64,000 nucleotides of DNA. It comes from Eunapius fragilis. Its lineage: Eukaryota; Porifera; Demospongiae; Spongillida; Spongillidae. The stretch spans positions 2,457,156 through 2,521,155 of the forward strand of contig OY811982.1 in assembly GCA_963681505.1 (NCBI GenBank), read 5' to 3'. This document shows, piece by piece, positions 22,772-35,300 of this stretch. The number at the start of each line of letters is the position of its first letter. Position 1 is the first letter of the stretch. The notes beneath the pieces are model-generated. The model was not told the DNA's origin. It worked only from the letters and a program-made list of their open reading frames with translations, and ran no database searches. The translations under genes were made by a program, and so were the position numbers.

Positions 22772-25700
22772 TTATTCAGCAGAACCTTGTCCAATGGAAT
22801 TGCTGTCAATGTCAATCTTGAAGTGCCGTCCTCTATTGCTTATCACTCTAATCAGCTCTGTGGCTACGTCCTTACTAAGGCCACACCCACGCAAGACCAG
22901 CTCAGAGAGTGTGGAGTTGGTACGTAGGGCAGCCGCTGGAAAAGGATAACAGGAACCATTATCAGGTGATGTTTGAAGACGTAGTCGTAATATGTTATAT
23001 AGTGCTTGGTAAAAAAAAAAGCTAAAGATTCAAAATTGAAGCCTTTCTGATAGAAATGAAGCATTGAATGCATCCTTTTGTTATCATTGACAGAAGCGTC
23101 AATAGAATTAAACAATTGGCATAGAAAAACTAAATCTAAATGCACATCACAGTCAATAGGGTTAAGCATGGACGCTCAAAGGGCAAGATTTTTTGCAGCT
23201 GCAAAATCCACATACTAGTTGGAATAAACTGCTGATAAGCATATACAGACAGGATTAACATACATAGTAGGAGGGGCTTGCTCAAAGGTAGGAGGAGCTT
23301 GCTCAAAGGTAGGAGGAGGTTGCTCAAAGGTAGGAGGGGCTTGCTCAAAGGTAGGAGGGGCTTGCTCAAAGGGTAGGAGGGGCTTGCTCAAAGGGTAGGA
23401 GGGGCTTACTCAAAGGTAGGAGGGGCTTGCTCAAAGGTAGGAGGAGGTTGCTCAAAGGTAGGAGGGGCTTGCTCAAAGGTAGGAGGGGCTTGCTCAAAGG
23501 GTAGGAGGGGCTTGCTCAAAGGTAGGAGGGGCTTGCTCAAAGGTAGGAGGGGCTTGCTCAAAGGTAGGAGGGGCTTGCTCAAAGGTAGGAGGGGCTTGCT
23601 CAAAGGGTAGGAGGGGCTTACTCAAAGGTAGGAGGGGCTTGCTCAAAGGTAGGAGGGGCTTGCTCAAAGGTAGGAGGGGCTTGCTCAAAGGGTAGGAGGG
23701 GCTTACTCAAAGGTAGGAGGGGCTTGCTCAAAAGTAGGAGGGGCTTACTGAAAAGCATCCCCCCCCCCCTCACACTCACATACACACACGTCTCGTACCT
23801 ATGAGATTTGCTCCAGTATCACCTATGTCATTGTGAGAGAGAACTAAGGAGAGTAGTGTGTGGTCGGTCTTCAGAACGTCCGCCAGGCTCTCAATCCCCT
23901 TGCTGGTGATGAGACATTCCTCCAGTAGCAGTGTTTGAATGCTATGATTACCTCTCATGGCTTTCACTAAAAGGTGGTATGAAAATGTTTGTAAAATAAT
24001 TGTATATATTATTACTATTTTACAACTATTTCTACAAAAAACGCAACCCGCTTCAAACAAGACTCCTGATGACTTGATCCGTAGCATTGAACAAAGAGAA
24101 CACAAAATGCATGAGCAGTTTAGTTTGACGTCGTAACTATGAAAACCATTTGGTTGTGTTAACAACAAAAAGGTACTGCCCATATTTGTACCTGGTCTCT
24201 GCATTTTTCATGACCTCCCATAACTCGGGATAGGAACACTTTTCATGAAGAATGCAAATTACACCAACATTATTAGCGTCAGAATTGATCAAGATACTAG
24301 TACCTGTCTATGATCAAATAGTTTATCCATTAAAGGATTGACACATATTAAAACACAATAGAAATCCAAACCATATCTCATCATTGAGGTCCAAATTCAC
24401 CACTTTCATAGATGTGGGGATTAAAAAGAAGTGTACTGACTGCTCAGATGAACACTAACAAGGAAGCTTCAGAGGGGAGAGGTAGTCATATCATAAAACC
24501 GATGGCTTTAAGAAAAGCCAGTACCGATGGGAGCAGATACCAATGGGAGTACATGTAGATACCGATGGGAGCAGGTACCAATGGGAGTACATGTAGGTAC
24601 CGATGGGAGCAGGTACCAATGGGAGCAGGTACCAATGGGAGCAGGTACCAACGGGAGCAGGTAGGCCTATGTATCAGGATTGGAAATGGTAAAGATTACA
24701 GGATACATCCACACTTTCGTGATACCGTAAAATGTCTGCTGCAAATATACTTTGATAGAGGACTACCATAGAGACATTCCTAGAATGAATTGGTATCTAA
24801 TGATGCAGCAAAGGTCATACATGACTCCTTTGCCAATGACCACCATATGGTCAGGACAAGTTGAAGAGCTTTGCCAATTGTCGGTATATTTGAGAAACAT
24901 GGCTATCTCAAAGAGTAAAAAGACTTTTGACAATAAGTAGAGGCATTTTTGGAGCAAATTCCATGCAACACAAATATCTGAGCTTCAACCCAAACGAAAC
25001 TTGTGAGCCATTTTCTCTAATAAGACACAAGTGGCGTGATCAAGCCATTCAATATGCATCCCTGATTCAATATATGTATTTAAAATTTCTAGAATCCTAA
25101 TCAAAAGTAAATTAAAAAGTACACTTTTTGGATCATTAGCTGGCATATTCACGATCTATGTCAAAACCCTTCGTAAAGATAACCACTACGCAATCAGGTG
25201 GCAGCTACCATCGCTCGCTAGCTCAACTGAATCTTTTTTTTTTTTTTTAAAAGAACAGCTAAACGATTTTAAGGTATCAAAGAGGCCGTCCCCACACAGT
25301 TATAGGTTACACAACACAAAAAAGCTCTTTATGCAAGGATGCTCAACGCCTCACACGCCCACTAGAAGATTGCACGGTCATGTAACATTACATAACGTCA
25401 TCTAAATGCATATACATGTACTATGCAGCAGCTCACACATTAGCTATTTAGACATTCGCATATCAGCACTAATAATTACATTCACACGTTTCTTTGCAAA
25501 TGCCATCGACCCGTGCCACTAACCATCTAATGATTTACACTCGGCGAAATCGTTACATGACTTTGCTAAAAAAATAACCTAACAGCTTCTTGCGAATGTA
25601 ATGTGTGTGCCACAACTATACCGTATAATGGCATCATGACTTGTAATGAATGCTGATTTAACACAGTTAATAACCATACAGCAGATAGTTCCGAGAACGA

Positions 25701-28603
25701 AATCCCAGGTAAATAATCAATCTCTGCGATAAAGTAGGTTCAAGGCAACGTGGTGCACAAAGTAATGAGCTTCTATAAATGAAACAATACTACATGTATA
25801 CGGGCACACATATAGGACGTTATAGTGTACGTGTTACATATATAGGCACTCATTGACGAAAGCATCCTTCATTGCCTTGAAATACAATATCTATCCAACT
25901 TCAGGATGAGAATGAGAATGATTTTATTTACTTGTTGCCTTCATTAACTAGTGGTTCAGCTTAGGGTTAGCGATGGGGTTATGGCTTACCAATGTACCCC
26001 AGCCCAGGGTCAGTGATGGGGTTATGGCTTACCAATGTACCCCAGCCCAGGGTCAGCGATGGGGTTATGGCTTACCAATGTACCCCAGCCCAGGGTCAGC
26101 AATGGGGTTATGGCTTACCAATGTACCCCAGCCCAGGGTCAGCGATGGGGTTATGGCTTACCAATGTACCCCAGCCCAGGGTCAGTGATGGGGTTATGGC
26201 TTACCAATGTACCCCAGCCCAGGGTCAGTGATGGGGTTATGGCTTACCAATGTACCCCAGCCCAGGGTTAGTGATGGGGTTATGGCTTACCAATGTACCC
26301 CAGCCCAGGGTCAGCAATGGGGTTATGGCTTACCAATGTACCCCAGCCCAGGGTCAGCGATGGGGTTATGGCTGAGGTCCAAAGTGGACACCAGGGAAAA
26401 GCAGCACCTCTGACTGCTGTCCAATGCGCGTGACATCATGGCCACACCCCTCTCGTTGATCCTGCACTTCTTAAATTCCTGCCTGCTCCACATCTTCCCG
26501 CTGTTGACCATGCAGTAGCCAATCACATAGCAGTCCAGCAAACCCAGTATGGAGCGGGGTTGGATGCAGTGGCCCTCAGACAACATTAAACTGAAAGCAG
26601 TACGCAGCTCTTGCGGCGACTGAAACTCAAACGCATAGTACATGAACTCCAGGTGGTCAGATGAGATGGAACGAAAGAACTTCATGTCCAGGGTGTTGAA
26701 CGCGATGGACCACACAGAAGTGGGCTGGGGGATTTCCCCGCTCTTTCCCGCTATGTACCGCAGTACAGGCAGCATGTGGGACTGTTGGCAGATGTCTGCA
26801 ATCAGGCTGGGTCGCCTGAAGGCATACGTGTTTGCCATCACGTGGTGAGCAGCCAGGTAGTCCTGGAGGTGTCTGTGGTGGAAACGGTGGGTGTGGCCAT
26901 CGTGATAGAGGGTTGGTACGACCTCCATTAGGCCTAGCCCCGAGGAGGATAGGGGGGAGGGGGGGGGGGGGGGGGCGGGGGGGGGGGGGCGGGGAAGGGA
27001 GGGAACATGTAACATTATTGTGCCCAAATGAACCTAGAAGCACATACCCAGTGTCAACAATTCATTGGCCACGCCCCTGTGCACGCTTTTCCTTTCCAAA
27101 GACAGGTCATAGGCAAGCTTCGAGATCTGGTTCAGCAGGTTTTGGGTGTCCCTGGGCAAACGGCTGAGCTTCCTCTCACCTTGGGGACAGATTCCCAATG
27201 ACTTTGTGATGCAGAAGAACACGTAGTAATCATGGAGTTGTGTCAAGGTCTTGGGGAGGGTCACGCCCCCCAGCTGGGAGTATAGCTGGACCACAGCAGC
27301 GCAGTACAGTGGGACATGCATGACCAGACGTATGGCTGGATTGGCTTCCAGGTAGTCCATAAAATCCGTCACCATGGCCTCGTTCCAATTCAAGGATGAC
27401 GTATAGTGGATGATGTCATCATCATTGAAACCCGTCACCTCGATGTGTTGGAAGGCCTGGGTACCCTGGAGGAAAATCTCTCGGAAGACCATGGGGGTGT
27501 ATCGAGAGGTGACCAGAATGGTGGCTCGTTCCAACACCTTGCAGTTGATGATGTCGGCGTATATTGATTTCCACTGGACCTCCAGTGGGAGGTCGCTGTA
27601 CCCATCCAGTGCAAGGAGGCAACCTTGGCCACACCCCTCCACTATCCAGCGAGCCACGGCCTGGTCAAGATGGTGCACCAGGTCAGTTACGGCTGTGGCC
27701 GAGTGGTAGCGAGTGTCCTGGAGGTTCAGCCTCAGGAAGAGGGTGTGGCCTGAAAAGAGCATTCCCTTACTCCACTCTAAGGTGAGGCGTTGGAGAAGGT
27801 GGGACTTCCCCATGCCATGTCCCCCCTCCACCAGGATGAGACGAGGTGACGTGCCGTCTTCTAAGGTGCCCACCTATATGAGAGGGGAGGGGACGGGAGG
27901 GAGGGGAAGGAAGGAGAGGGGAGGCGAGGGGAGGGGAGGGGAGGGGGGGAGGGGAGGGGAGGGGAGGGGAGGGGAGGGGAGGGGAGGGGAGGGGAGGGAG
28001 GGGAGGGAAGGGGAGGGGAGGGGAGGTGAGGGGAGATGAGGGAGGTGAGGGGAGGGAGGGGAGTGGTGGGAGGGGAGGTGGGGGAGGGGTGGGGATGGAG
28101 GAGATTGGATGGGATGGGATGAGATGGCAGGTTAGTGGAGGTGAGTAATCGAAGGAGAGGGGAGGGAGATGGAGGGGGAGAGGGAGAGGGAGGTGGAGAG
28201 GGAGAGGGAGAGGTGGGACAGTAGAGAAGGAACCAGGAAGGAGGGAGGACAGAAGGGGAGAGAGAGAAATAGGATGAGGTAGAAGGGAAGGGTGGCCGGA
28301 CGGAAGGGAGAGATAGAGGAGTTGTAGAGAGAGGGGGCGTACTTCTGGTATCTGTACCTGGCTTAGTAGCAGTGATCTCTTCGGTTTCATGATGTCTTCG
28401 TCACATCCGCGCAGTGTAGACCGCGTGAAGCGGTCCATGGCCTCATATCTCAACTCGTTCTGGCTCACCACGAGTGCTAAGTGCAAATCCTTCGGAAGTC
28501 CCGGGGGAGCCTGTATCCAGGAGGCGGAGAAGCTTCTGGGAACTTCGTGGGTGTAGATATCTCTGAGTTCGCTGGCGTATCTGGAGACAATGAGGCTAGC
28601 CAT
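22772..28603 (-). CDS. NLR-A: NACHT-leucine-rich-repeat receptor
   Basis: Five exons: 28603-28358, 27873-27048, 26933-26334, 23966-23799 and 22935-22772. Phases are 0, then 1 throughout, giving 667 residues. Exon 1 is a pre-NACHT region (YASELRDIY...RSTLRGCDEDIMKPKR). Exon 2 is the NACHT NTPase: GGHGMGKS Walker A (about residues 99-106), LLALDGYSDLP Walker B, LVTSRYTP sensor. Exon 3 holds the winged-helix/helical part (HHRHLQDYLAAHH) and the first LRR (STLDLSHNPIADPGLGYIG). Exons 4 and 5 add LRRs (QTLLLEECLITSKGIESLA; STLSELVLRGCG). A TAA lies two codons before the start, so no death, CARD or TIR effector is encoded unless a separate upstream exon is spliced in. A weak donor (GTTCTG) near the end of exon 5 could lead to further LRRs beyond those seen. 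Cytosolic pathogen or damage sensing is the family role. Confidence 0.85.
23263..23755. repeat. 21-22-bp minisatellite in the last NLR-A intron
   Basis: The unit is gtaggaggggcttgctcaaa, with 21-bp and 22-bp forms differing by one G, and about 22 copies. It lies between LRR exons 4 and 5 of NLR-A. The open frames it produces (PLLPLSK repeats) are artefacts. Confidence 0.95.
23967..25961. other. large intron 3 of NLR-A
   Basis: A 16-17-bp minisatellite (taccaatgggagcagg) lies at about 24525-24662, and a T homopolymer at about 25232-25247. I found no LRR-like exon between exons 3 and 4 in either orientation, although short LRR exons could be missed by eye. Confidence 0.5.
25966..26376. repeat. 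43-bp minisatellite that repeats the exon 3 donor of NLR-A
   Basis: The unit is 43 bp. In NLR-A sense it runs gtaagccataaccccatc, ctgaccctgggctggggtac, attg. It spans the last codons of exon 3 plus the donor. Nine units carry an intact GTAAGCC donor. The exon-proximal copy supplies the coding exon end at 26334. Confidence 0.95.
26934..27047. repeat. G-rich intron 2 of NLR-A
   Basis: The 114-base intron contains a run of about 45 nearly pure G bases on the plus strand (C on the transcribed sense strand). It is bounded by a GTATGT donor and a GGCTAG acceptor. Confidence 0.8.
27874..28357. repeat. polypurine (ggggagggga) tract in intron 1 of NLR-A
   Basis: Plus strand is almost pure purine from about 27890 to 28280, made of ggggagggga and gggagatggag variants; the NLR-A sense strand is therefore pyrimidine-rich. 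The long minus-strand Pro/Ser/Leu frame across 27767-28603 is an artefact that happens to join the true exons. NLR-B intron 1 has a shorter related ccctcc tract. Confidence 0.85.
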
Positions 28604-29316
28604 TAGTTACATGAAGTATAGTAATACGCAACGGTAGGCTCGTAAATGAAACAATTGTTTGCGGCGCACGAAAAAAAAACGCACCTCATATGACGTCACT
28701 ATTGGAGGGCGTAGCATTATAAAAATAAACAAAACCCCACCCTAGTGACGTAACGATGCAATTGAAACTGGTCAGGGGACCACATGGCTTTATGGGAGCA
28801 TGTATAGCCAGCCACTGCATAGCGGCTAAATGGGAGCATGCATAGCCAGCCACCTGCATGCATAGTGGCTAAATGGGAGCATGTATAGCCAGCCGCCTGC
28901 ATAGCAGCTAAATGGGAGCATGCATAGCCAGCCACCTGCATGCATAGTGGCTAAATGGGAGCATGTATAGCCAGCCACCTGCATAGCAGCTAAATGGGAC
29001 AAATCTGTGCTGAAACATGTGCAGAGTCGGCGCGACTATTATATGCCCTAGCTGGGCTGGGTCGTGGTAGCGCCGCATGTGCATACTTCCCATGACTAGA
29101 AGTAGGTAGTCGATGTTTGTTTACAATATATACATGACATAGTAAACATGACCTCGCGGGGGGCAGACCGGTATGCATGCCAATTACATGCACTTGTTGA
29201 TCCAATTAAATACGAGAGGGTACGGCTCCGTTTTTCCAATTCAAGCCAGGTTTAACCAGCGGGTAATCAATGAATTGTTTATCCCCTCCGGATAAATTAT
29301 TCAGGAATAATGAACA
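28604..29316. promoter_or_regulatory. bidirectional intergenic region between NLR-A and NLR-B
   Basis: The two NLR start codons are 713 bp apart and face away from each other, so this stretch should hold both promoters. It contains a tandem repeat of about 45-50 bp at 28787-28997 (gggagcatgcatagccagcc plus a cctgcatagcagctaaat part), about four and a half copies. No TATA box is obvious. Confidence 0.6.
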
Positions 29317-32300
29317 ATGGCTAGCCCCCTTCCACAGGAGGTCTCAAGATATGCCGACTACCTCAGAGAATTCTACGTCAGCAAAGTCCCCGGAAGCAGA
29401 GACAGAAGCGTTCCCTCCTCGTGGATATTGCAGCTCGTCTCCCCGGGAAATCCACAAGATATGAGCTTAGCACTCGTGGTGGGCGAGAGAGCGTTGAGAT
29501 ACGAGGCCATGGACCGCTTCACGCGATCTACACTCCACGGGTGTGGTGGAGACATCATGAAACCGAAGAGAGCGCTGCTAATAAGTCAGGTATGCTAATA
29601 AGTCAGGTATAGAGAATTTTAAATTTAAGTGATAATGACGTGCTAATTATCGATGAGTGCGTATGCATGTATAGATCAATAGTGGCATTCAATGTTAAAT
29701 CTCCCATTGCTATCCAATCTATCCCCCCTACCTGTTCCTCTCCCGCTCTCCTCCATGCTTCCCACTCTTTTTCTCTCTTTGCTAATGCCCCCACCCCTCC
29801 TTCCTCTTCACACACATCCCTCCCCCCTCCTCTCCTCCCTCCACTCCCCTCCCTCCCCTCCCCTTCTCCTAAAGGTGGGCACCTTAGAAGACGGCACGTC
29901 ACCTCGTCTCATCCTGGTGGAGGGGGGACATGGCATGGGGAAGTCCCACCTCCTCCAACGCCTCACCTTAGAGTGGAGTAAGGGAATGCTCTTTTCAGGC
30001 CACACCCTCTTCCTGAGGCTGAACCTCCAAGACACTCGCTACCACTCGGCCACAGCCGTAACTGACCTGGTGCACCATCTTGACCAGGCCGTGGCTCGCT
30101 GGATAGTGGAGGGGTGTGGCCAAGGTTGCCTCCTTGCACTGGATGGGTACAGCGACCTCCCACTGGAGGTCCAGTGGAAATCAATATACACCGACATCAT
30201 CAACTGCAAGGTGTTGGAACGAGCCACCATTCTGGTTACCTCTCGATACACCCCCATGGTCTTCCAAGAGATTTTCCTCCAGGGTACCCAGGCCTTCCAA
30301 CACATCGAGGTGACGGGTTTCAATGATGATGACATCATCCACTATACTGCAGCATGCATGACATCCATCTTCAGTTGGAACGAGGCCATGGTGACGGATT
30401 TTATGGACTACCTGGAAGCCAATCCAGCCATACGTCTGGTCATGCATGTCCCACTGTACTGCGCTGCTGTGGTCCAGCTATACTCCCAGCTGGGGGGCGT
30501 GACCCTCCCCAAGACCTTGACACAACTCCATGATTACTACGTGTTCTTCTGCATCACAAAGTCATTGGGAATCTGTCCCCAAGGTGAGAGGAAGCTCAGC
30601 CGCTTGCCCACTGACACCCAAAACCTGCTGAACCGGATCTCGAAGCTGGCCTATGACCTGTCTTTGGAAAGGAAAAGCGTGCACAGGGGTGTGGCCAATG
30701 AATTGTTGGCACTGGGTATGTGCTTCTTAGTTCATTTGGGTACAATAATGTTACATGCTGTCCTATGTATCAGCATGCTCATTACAATGTACTTTAAGTC
30801 TACTAATAATTATGTATTACTTAAACTCAGTCGTTTAAAAAAAAACATATTGCATGCATTTTGAGAACAAATGAAGTTAATCCATATACATCACAAGGAA
30901 CCAGCACTCAACATGGCTTATTAATGTGCACTTGCTAATTTGCTAATGTATTGTTAACTTCTACCACCATCTCTTCCTCCTCCTCCTCTTCCTCTTCCTC
31001 CTCCACCTCCTCATCCTCTCCACCTATTTCTGTTATCACTACCATCCTCGTGCAGGTCTGATGGAGGATGTTCAAACGGACTATCACGACGATGGCCACA
31101 CCCACCTTTTCCACCACAGACACCTCCAGGACTACCTGGCTGCTCACCACGTGATGACAAACACACCACCTAGGCGACGTGACCTGATCAATGTCATCTG
31201 CCAGCAGCCCCACATGCGGTCTGTCCTGCGTCACATAGCAGGGATGAGCGGAGCGACTCCTACACCCAACCTGGACATGAAGTTCTTTCGTTCCATCTCA
31301 TCTGACCACCTGGAGTTCATGCACTATGCATTTGAGCTTCAGTTGCTGCAAGAGCTTCATAAGGTTATGTCAAAGTCTGAGTGCCACTGGATCCAGCCCC
31401 ACACCACTCTGGGCATGCTGGACTGCTATGTGATTGGCTACTGCATTGTCAACAGTGGGGTGATATGGAGCAGGCAGGAATTAAAGAAGTGCAGGATCAA
31501 CGAGAGGGGTGTGGCCATGATGTCACGAACATTGGACAGCAGTCAGAGGTGCTGCTTTTCCCTGGTGTCCACTTTGGACCTCAGCCATAACCCCATCGCT
31601 GACCCTGGGCTGGGGTACATTGGTAAGCCATAACCCCATCACTGACCCTGGGCTGGGGTACATTGGTAAGCCATAACCCCATCGCTGACCCTGGGCTGGG
31701 GTACATTGGTAAGCCATAACCCCATCACTGACCCTGGGCTGGGGTACATTGGTAAGCCATAACCCCATCACTAACCCTGAGCTGGGGTATAAATGGGGCA
31801 GTGCAAGAGAAATTCGGGCTTATGTAGGATTTTGAGAAAATTCCAAGACAACTAAAAGAAAGTAATGCTTGCCATTGAAATGTATGGCTAATTAAAAATT
31901 CAGCGCTTTGTAGCTCTCTGATACACAGTCCAATTTTGAATGCGTAAGAACAGTTTTGCAGAGAGCGCTATCCTGTATCCAAAAACTGTTAAATTTGAAA
32001 ACTTGAAAAAAATTGCAAAAGCCCAATTTTCTCTTGCACTGCCCCAAATGTTCCAAGCATCCCACTATTTGATGCATGCACATAGATGCACAAGTACTAG
32101 TAGTTTAATCAATCATTTCCTGCAATAATTTCTTGTAATAATTTCCTAAAATAATTTTAAAACTGTTGCTCTGTCCCAGGCCTCGAAGGGGACGCTGACT
32201 GTGCACCCTCCCCCCCCCCCCCCTCACCATCATAGCCTTTGTATTCCCCCATCTCACACCCACTCCTCCCTTTTTACTTTATGTGGTCCCTGGGTTCCCT

Positions 32301-35300
32301 ACATCCACTCAATATTGTCCCTGGGTTCCCTACATCCACTCAATATTGTCCCTGGGTTCCCTACATCCACTCAATATGGTCCCTGGGTTCCCTACATCCA
32401 TATGGTCCCTGGGTTCCCTACATCCACTCAATATGGTCCCTGGGTGCCCTACACCCATATGGTCCCTGGGTTCCCTACATCCACTCAATATGGTCCCTGG
32501 GTTCCCTACATCCACTCAATATGGTCCCTGGGTTCCCTACATCCACTCTATATGGTCCCTGGGTTCCCTACATCCATATGGTCCCTGGGTTCCCTACATC
32601 AATATGGTCCCTGGGTTCCCTACATCCACTCAATATGGTCCCTGGGTTCCCTACATCCACTCTATATGGTCCCTGGGTTCCCTACATCCATATGGTCCCT
32701 GGGTTCCCTACATCCACTCAATATGGTCCCTGGGTTCCCTACACCCATATGGTCCCTGGGTTCCCTACATCCATATGGTCCCTGGGTTCCCTACATCCAC
32801 TCAATATGGTCCCTGGGTTCCCTACACCCATATGGTCCCTGGGTTCCCTACATCCATATGGTCCCTGGGTTCCCTACATCCATGTGGTCCCTGGGTTCCC
32901 TACACCCATATGGTCCCTGGGTTCCCTACACCAATATGGTCCCTGGGTTCCCTACATCCATATGGTCCCTGGGTTCCCTACATCCATATGGTCCCTGGGT
33001 TCCCTACACCCATATGGTCCCTGGGTTCCCTACATCCATATGGTCCCTGGGTTCCCTACATCCATGTGGTCCCTGGGTTCCCTACATCCATATGGTCCCT
33101 GGGTTCCCTACATCCATATGGTCCCTGGGTTCCCTACATCCATATGGTCCCTGGGTTCCCTACATCCATATGGTCCCTGGGTTCCCTACATCCATGTGGT
33201 CCCTGGGTTCCCTACATCCATATGGTCCCTGGGTTCCCTACATCCATATGGTCCCTGGGTTCCCTACATCCATATGGTCCCTGGGTTCCCTACATCCACT
33301 CAATATGGTCCCTGGGTTCCCTACATCCACTCTATATGGTCCCTGGGTTCCCTACATCCACTCTATATGGTCCCTGGGTTCCCTACATCCATATGGTCCC
33401 TGGGTTCCCTACATCCACTCAATATGGTCCCTGGGTTCCCTACATCCACTCTATATGGTCCCTGGGTTCCCTACATCCATATGGTCCCTGGGTTCCCTAC
33501 ATCCATATGGTCCCTGGGTTCCCTACATCCATATGGTCCCTGGGTTCCCTACATCCACTCAATATGGTCCCTGGGTTCCCTACATCCATATGGTCCCTGG
33601 GTTCCCTACATCCACTCAATATGGTCCCTGGGTTCCCTACATCCATATGGTCCCTGGGTTCCCTACATCCACTCAATATGGTCCCTGGGTTCCCTACATC
33701 CACTCAATATGGTCCCTGGGTTCCCTACATCCACTCAATATGGTTCCTGGGTTCCCTACATCCACTCTATATGGTCCCTGGGTTCCCTACATCCACTCTA
33801 TATGGTCATACATATAGTACTATTTCAGCTGTACTTCAAGGGAATAGTTGTGTGTGTTATAGCCATTCCTCATCTCTGTTTAGTGTCAGCCATGAGAGGT
33901 AACCATGGGAACCATAACATTCAAACACTGCTACTGGAGGACTGTCTCATCACCAGCAAGGGAGTTGAGAGCCTGGCAGACGTTCTGAAGACAGACCACA
34001 CACTGCTCTCCTTAGTTCTCTCTCACAATGCCATAGGTGATACTGGAGCCAATTTCCTAGGTAACAGCAACCCCCCACCCCCCCCCCCACCCCCTCCCAC
34101 CCACCGCCCTGCACCCCATCAATTACAATTGTAGTGGTACTGGATGCCATTCTGTTGATTATTTGAATCACTGTACCTGTGATGCAAATATGGGACGGTG
34201 TCCAGCAGAATCACCCTTCTGGCTAGTTTTTCAAATTTTTTGATTTTCCTTGAACACCCATGAGCTTCTGTAAAATGATCCTTACGCATCCTAAATCGGA
34301 CTATCCATCACAAAGTTATTAGGCGCTGAATTTATAATTAGCCATACGTTTCAATGCAAGCGTTACTTTTCTTTTGATTGTTCTGGAAATTTTGAAAAAG
34401 TACCATAAGGGTGATTTAGCTGGACACTGTCCCATATATATATAATAAAAACATCTTTGTTTTAAAGTCGAATAATTTTTGCCAGGCACTAATGGTGTAA
34501 ACGATCATCAAAGAGTAGGGGATGTGCTTACTGCACGCTGCCAATTTTTAATTAACCTGGTACATAATGTTGTGCTGATCAGATCTGTTCCAGATTTGAC
34601 ATGACAATAATCACAGCTTGAGCCAATCTGGAAGAGATATGTTCAGCACAACATTCCGTATATTTGACTGTATGAATTATATATTAGGTTTAGGCCTGGG
34701 GACTTGATGCTTTTGTATCAAGTCCAATCTATCATATATGGTACTCGCTTTTGTGTCTTGCCTGATATGTCAACATCTATATGTGACCCCTGTGGAGAAA
34801 TGCTCAAGCAATTGGTGCCATGTTTTAAAACTGTTTCTAGTTTGAGTTGGAAAGGAGTAGAAAAAGCATGCAGAAAAATAGGATTGAGTATGAGGAATAA
34901 GCACAAGATAACACAGAACCAAAGTAAAATTTTGACAGTTATCATTTGATCACAAAAAGAGGAAATCCTTGCACCAACAAGGTTTAGGGGTCTGATATTA
35001 TATTGCATCACAGTGGTGGATCCAGTTTATAAAAAGGATAGATTAGAAATTGCTAAAGTTACGTATCTTCAAAGGAAGCAAACGACATTGTAATGATGTA
35101 TGTGAAACTATTCTTCTCATTACATTCCAATTCCACGTCAATAGTAAGGTACTTTGGGGGTGGAAAGGGGGGGGGGGGGGGGGGGGGGTTAATGAATAAA
35201 TGTAAAACAGCGGCATGCACTCCACTGAGGAGGTGGGCATAGCTCTCGTTCCAGCAAAGGGAAGGGGGGGGGGGGGGGCGGGTATGGGGCGCCCCCCAAC

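Noticed and set aside
27767..28603. One 278-codon minus-strand frame joining NLR-A exon 1 to the start of the NACHT exon
   Set aside because: The middle is the polypurine intron with GTACAG donor and ATATAG acceptor; NLR-B shows the same exon ends.
32201..34134. Three plus-strand open frames of 538-631 codons
   Set aside because: They are the 26/31-bp minisatellite read in three frames, giving the same PGFPTS-type repeat. Only exon 4 of NLR-B (33884-34060) inside one of them is real.
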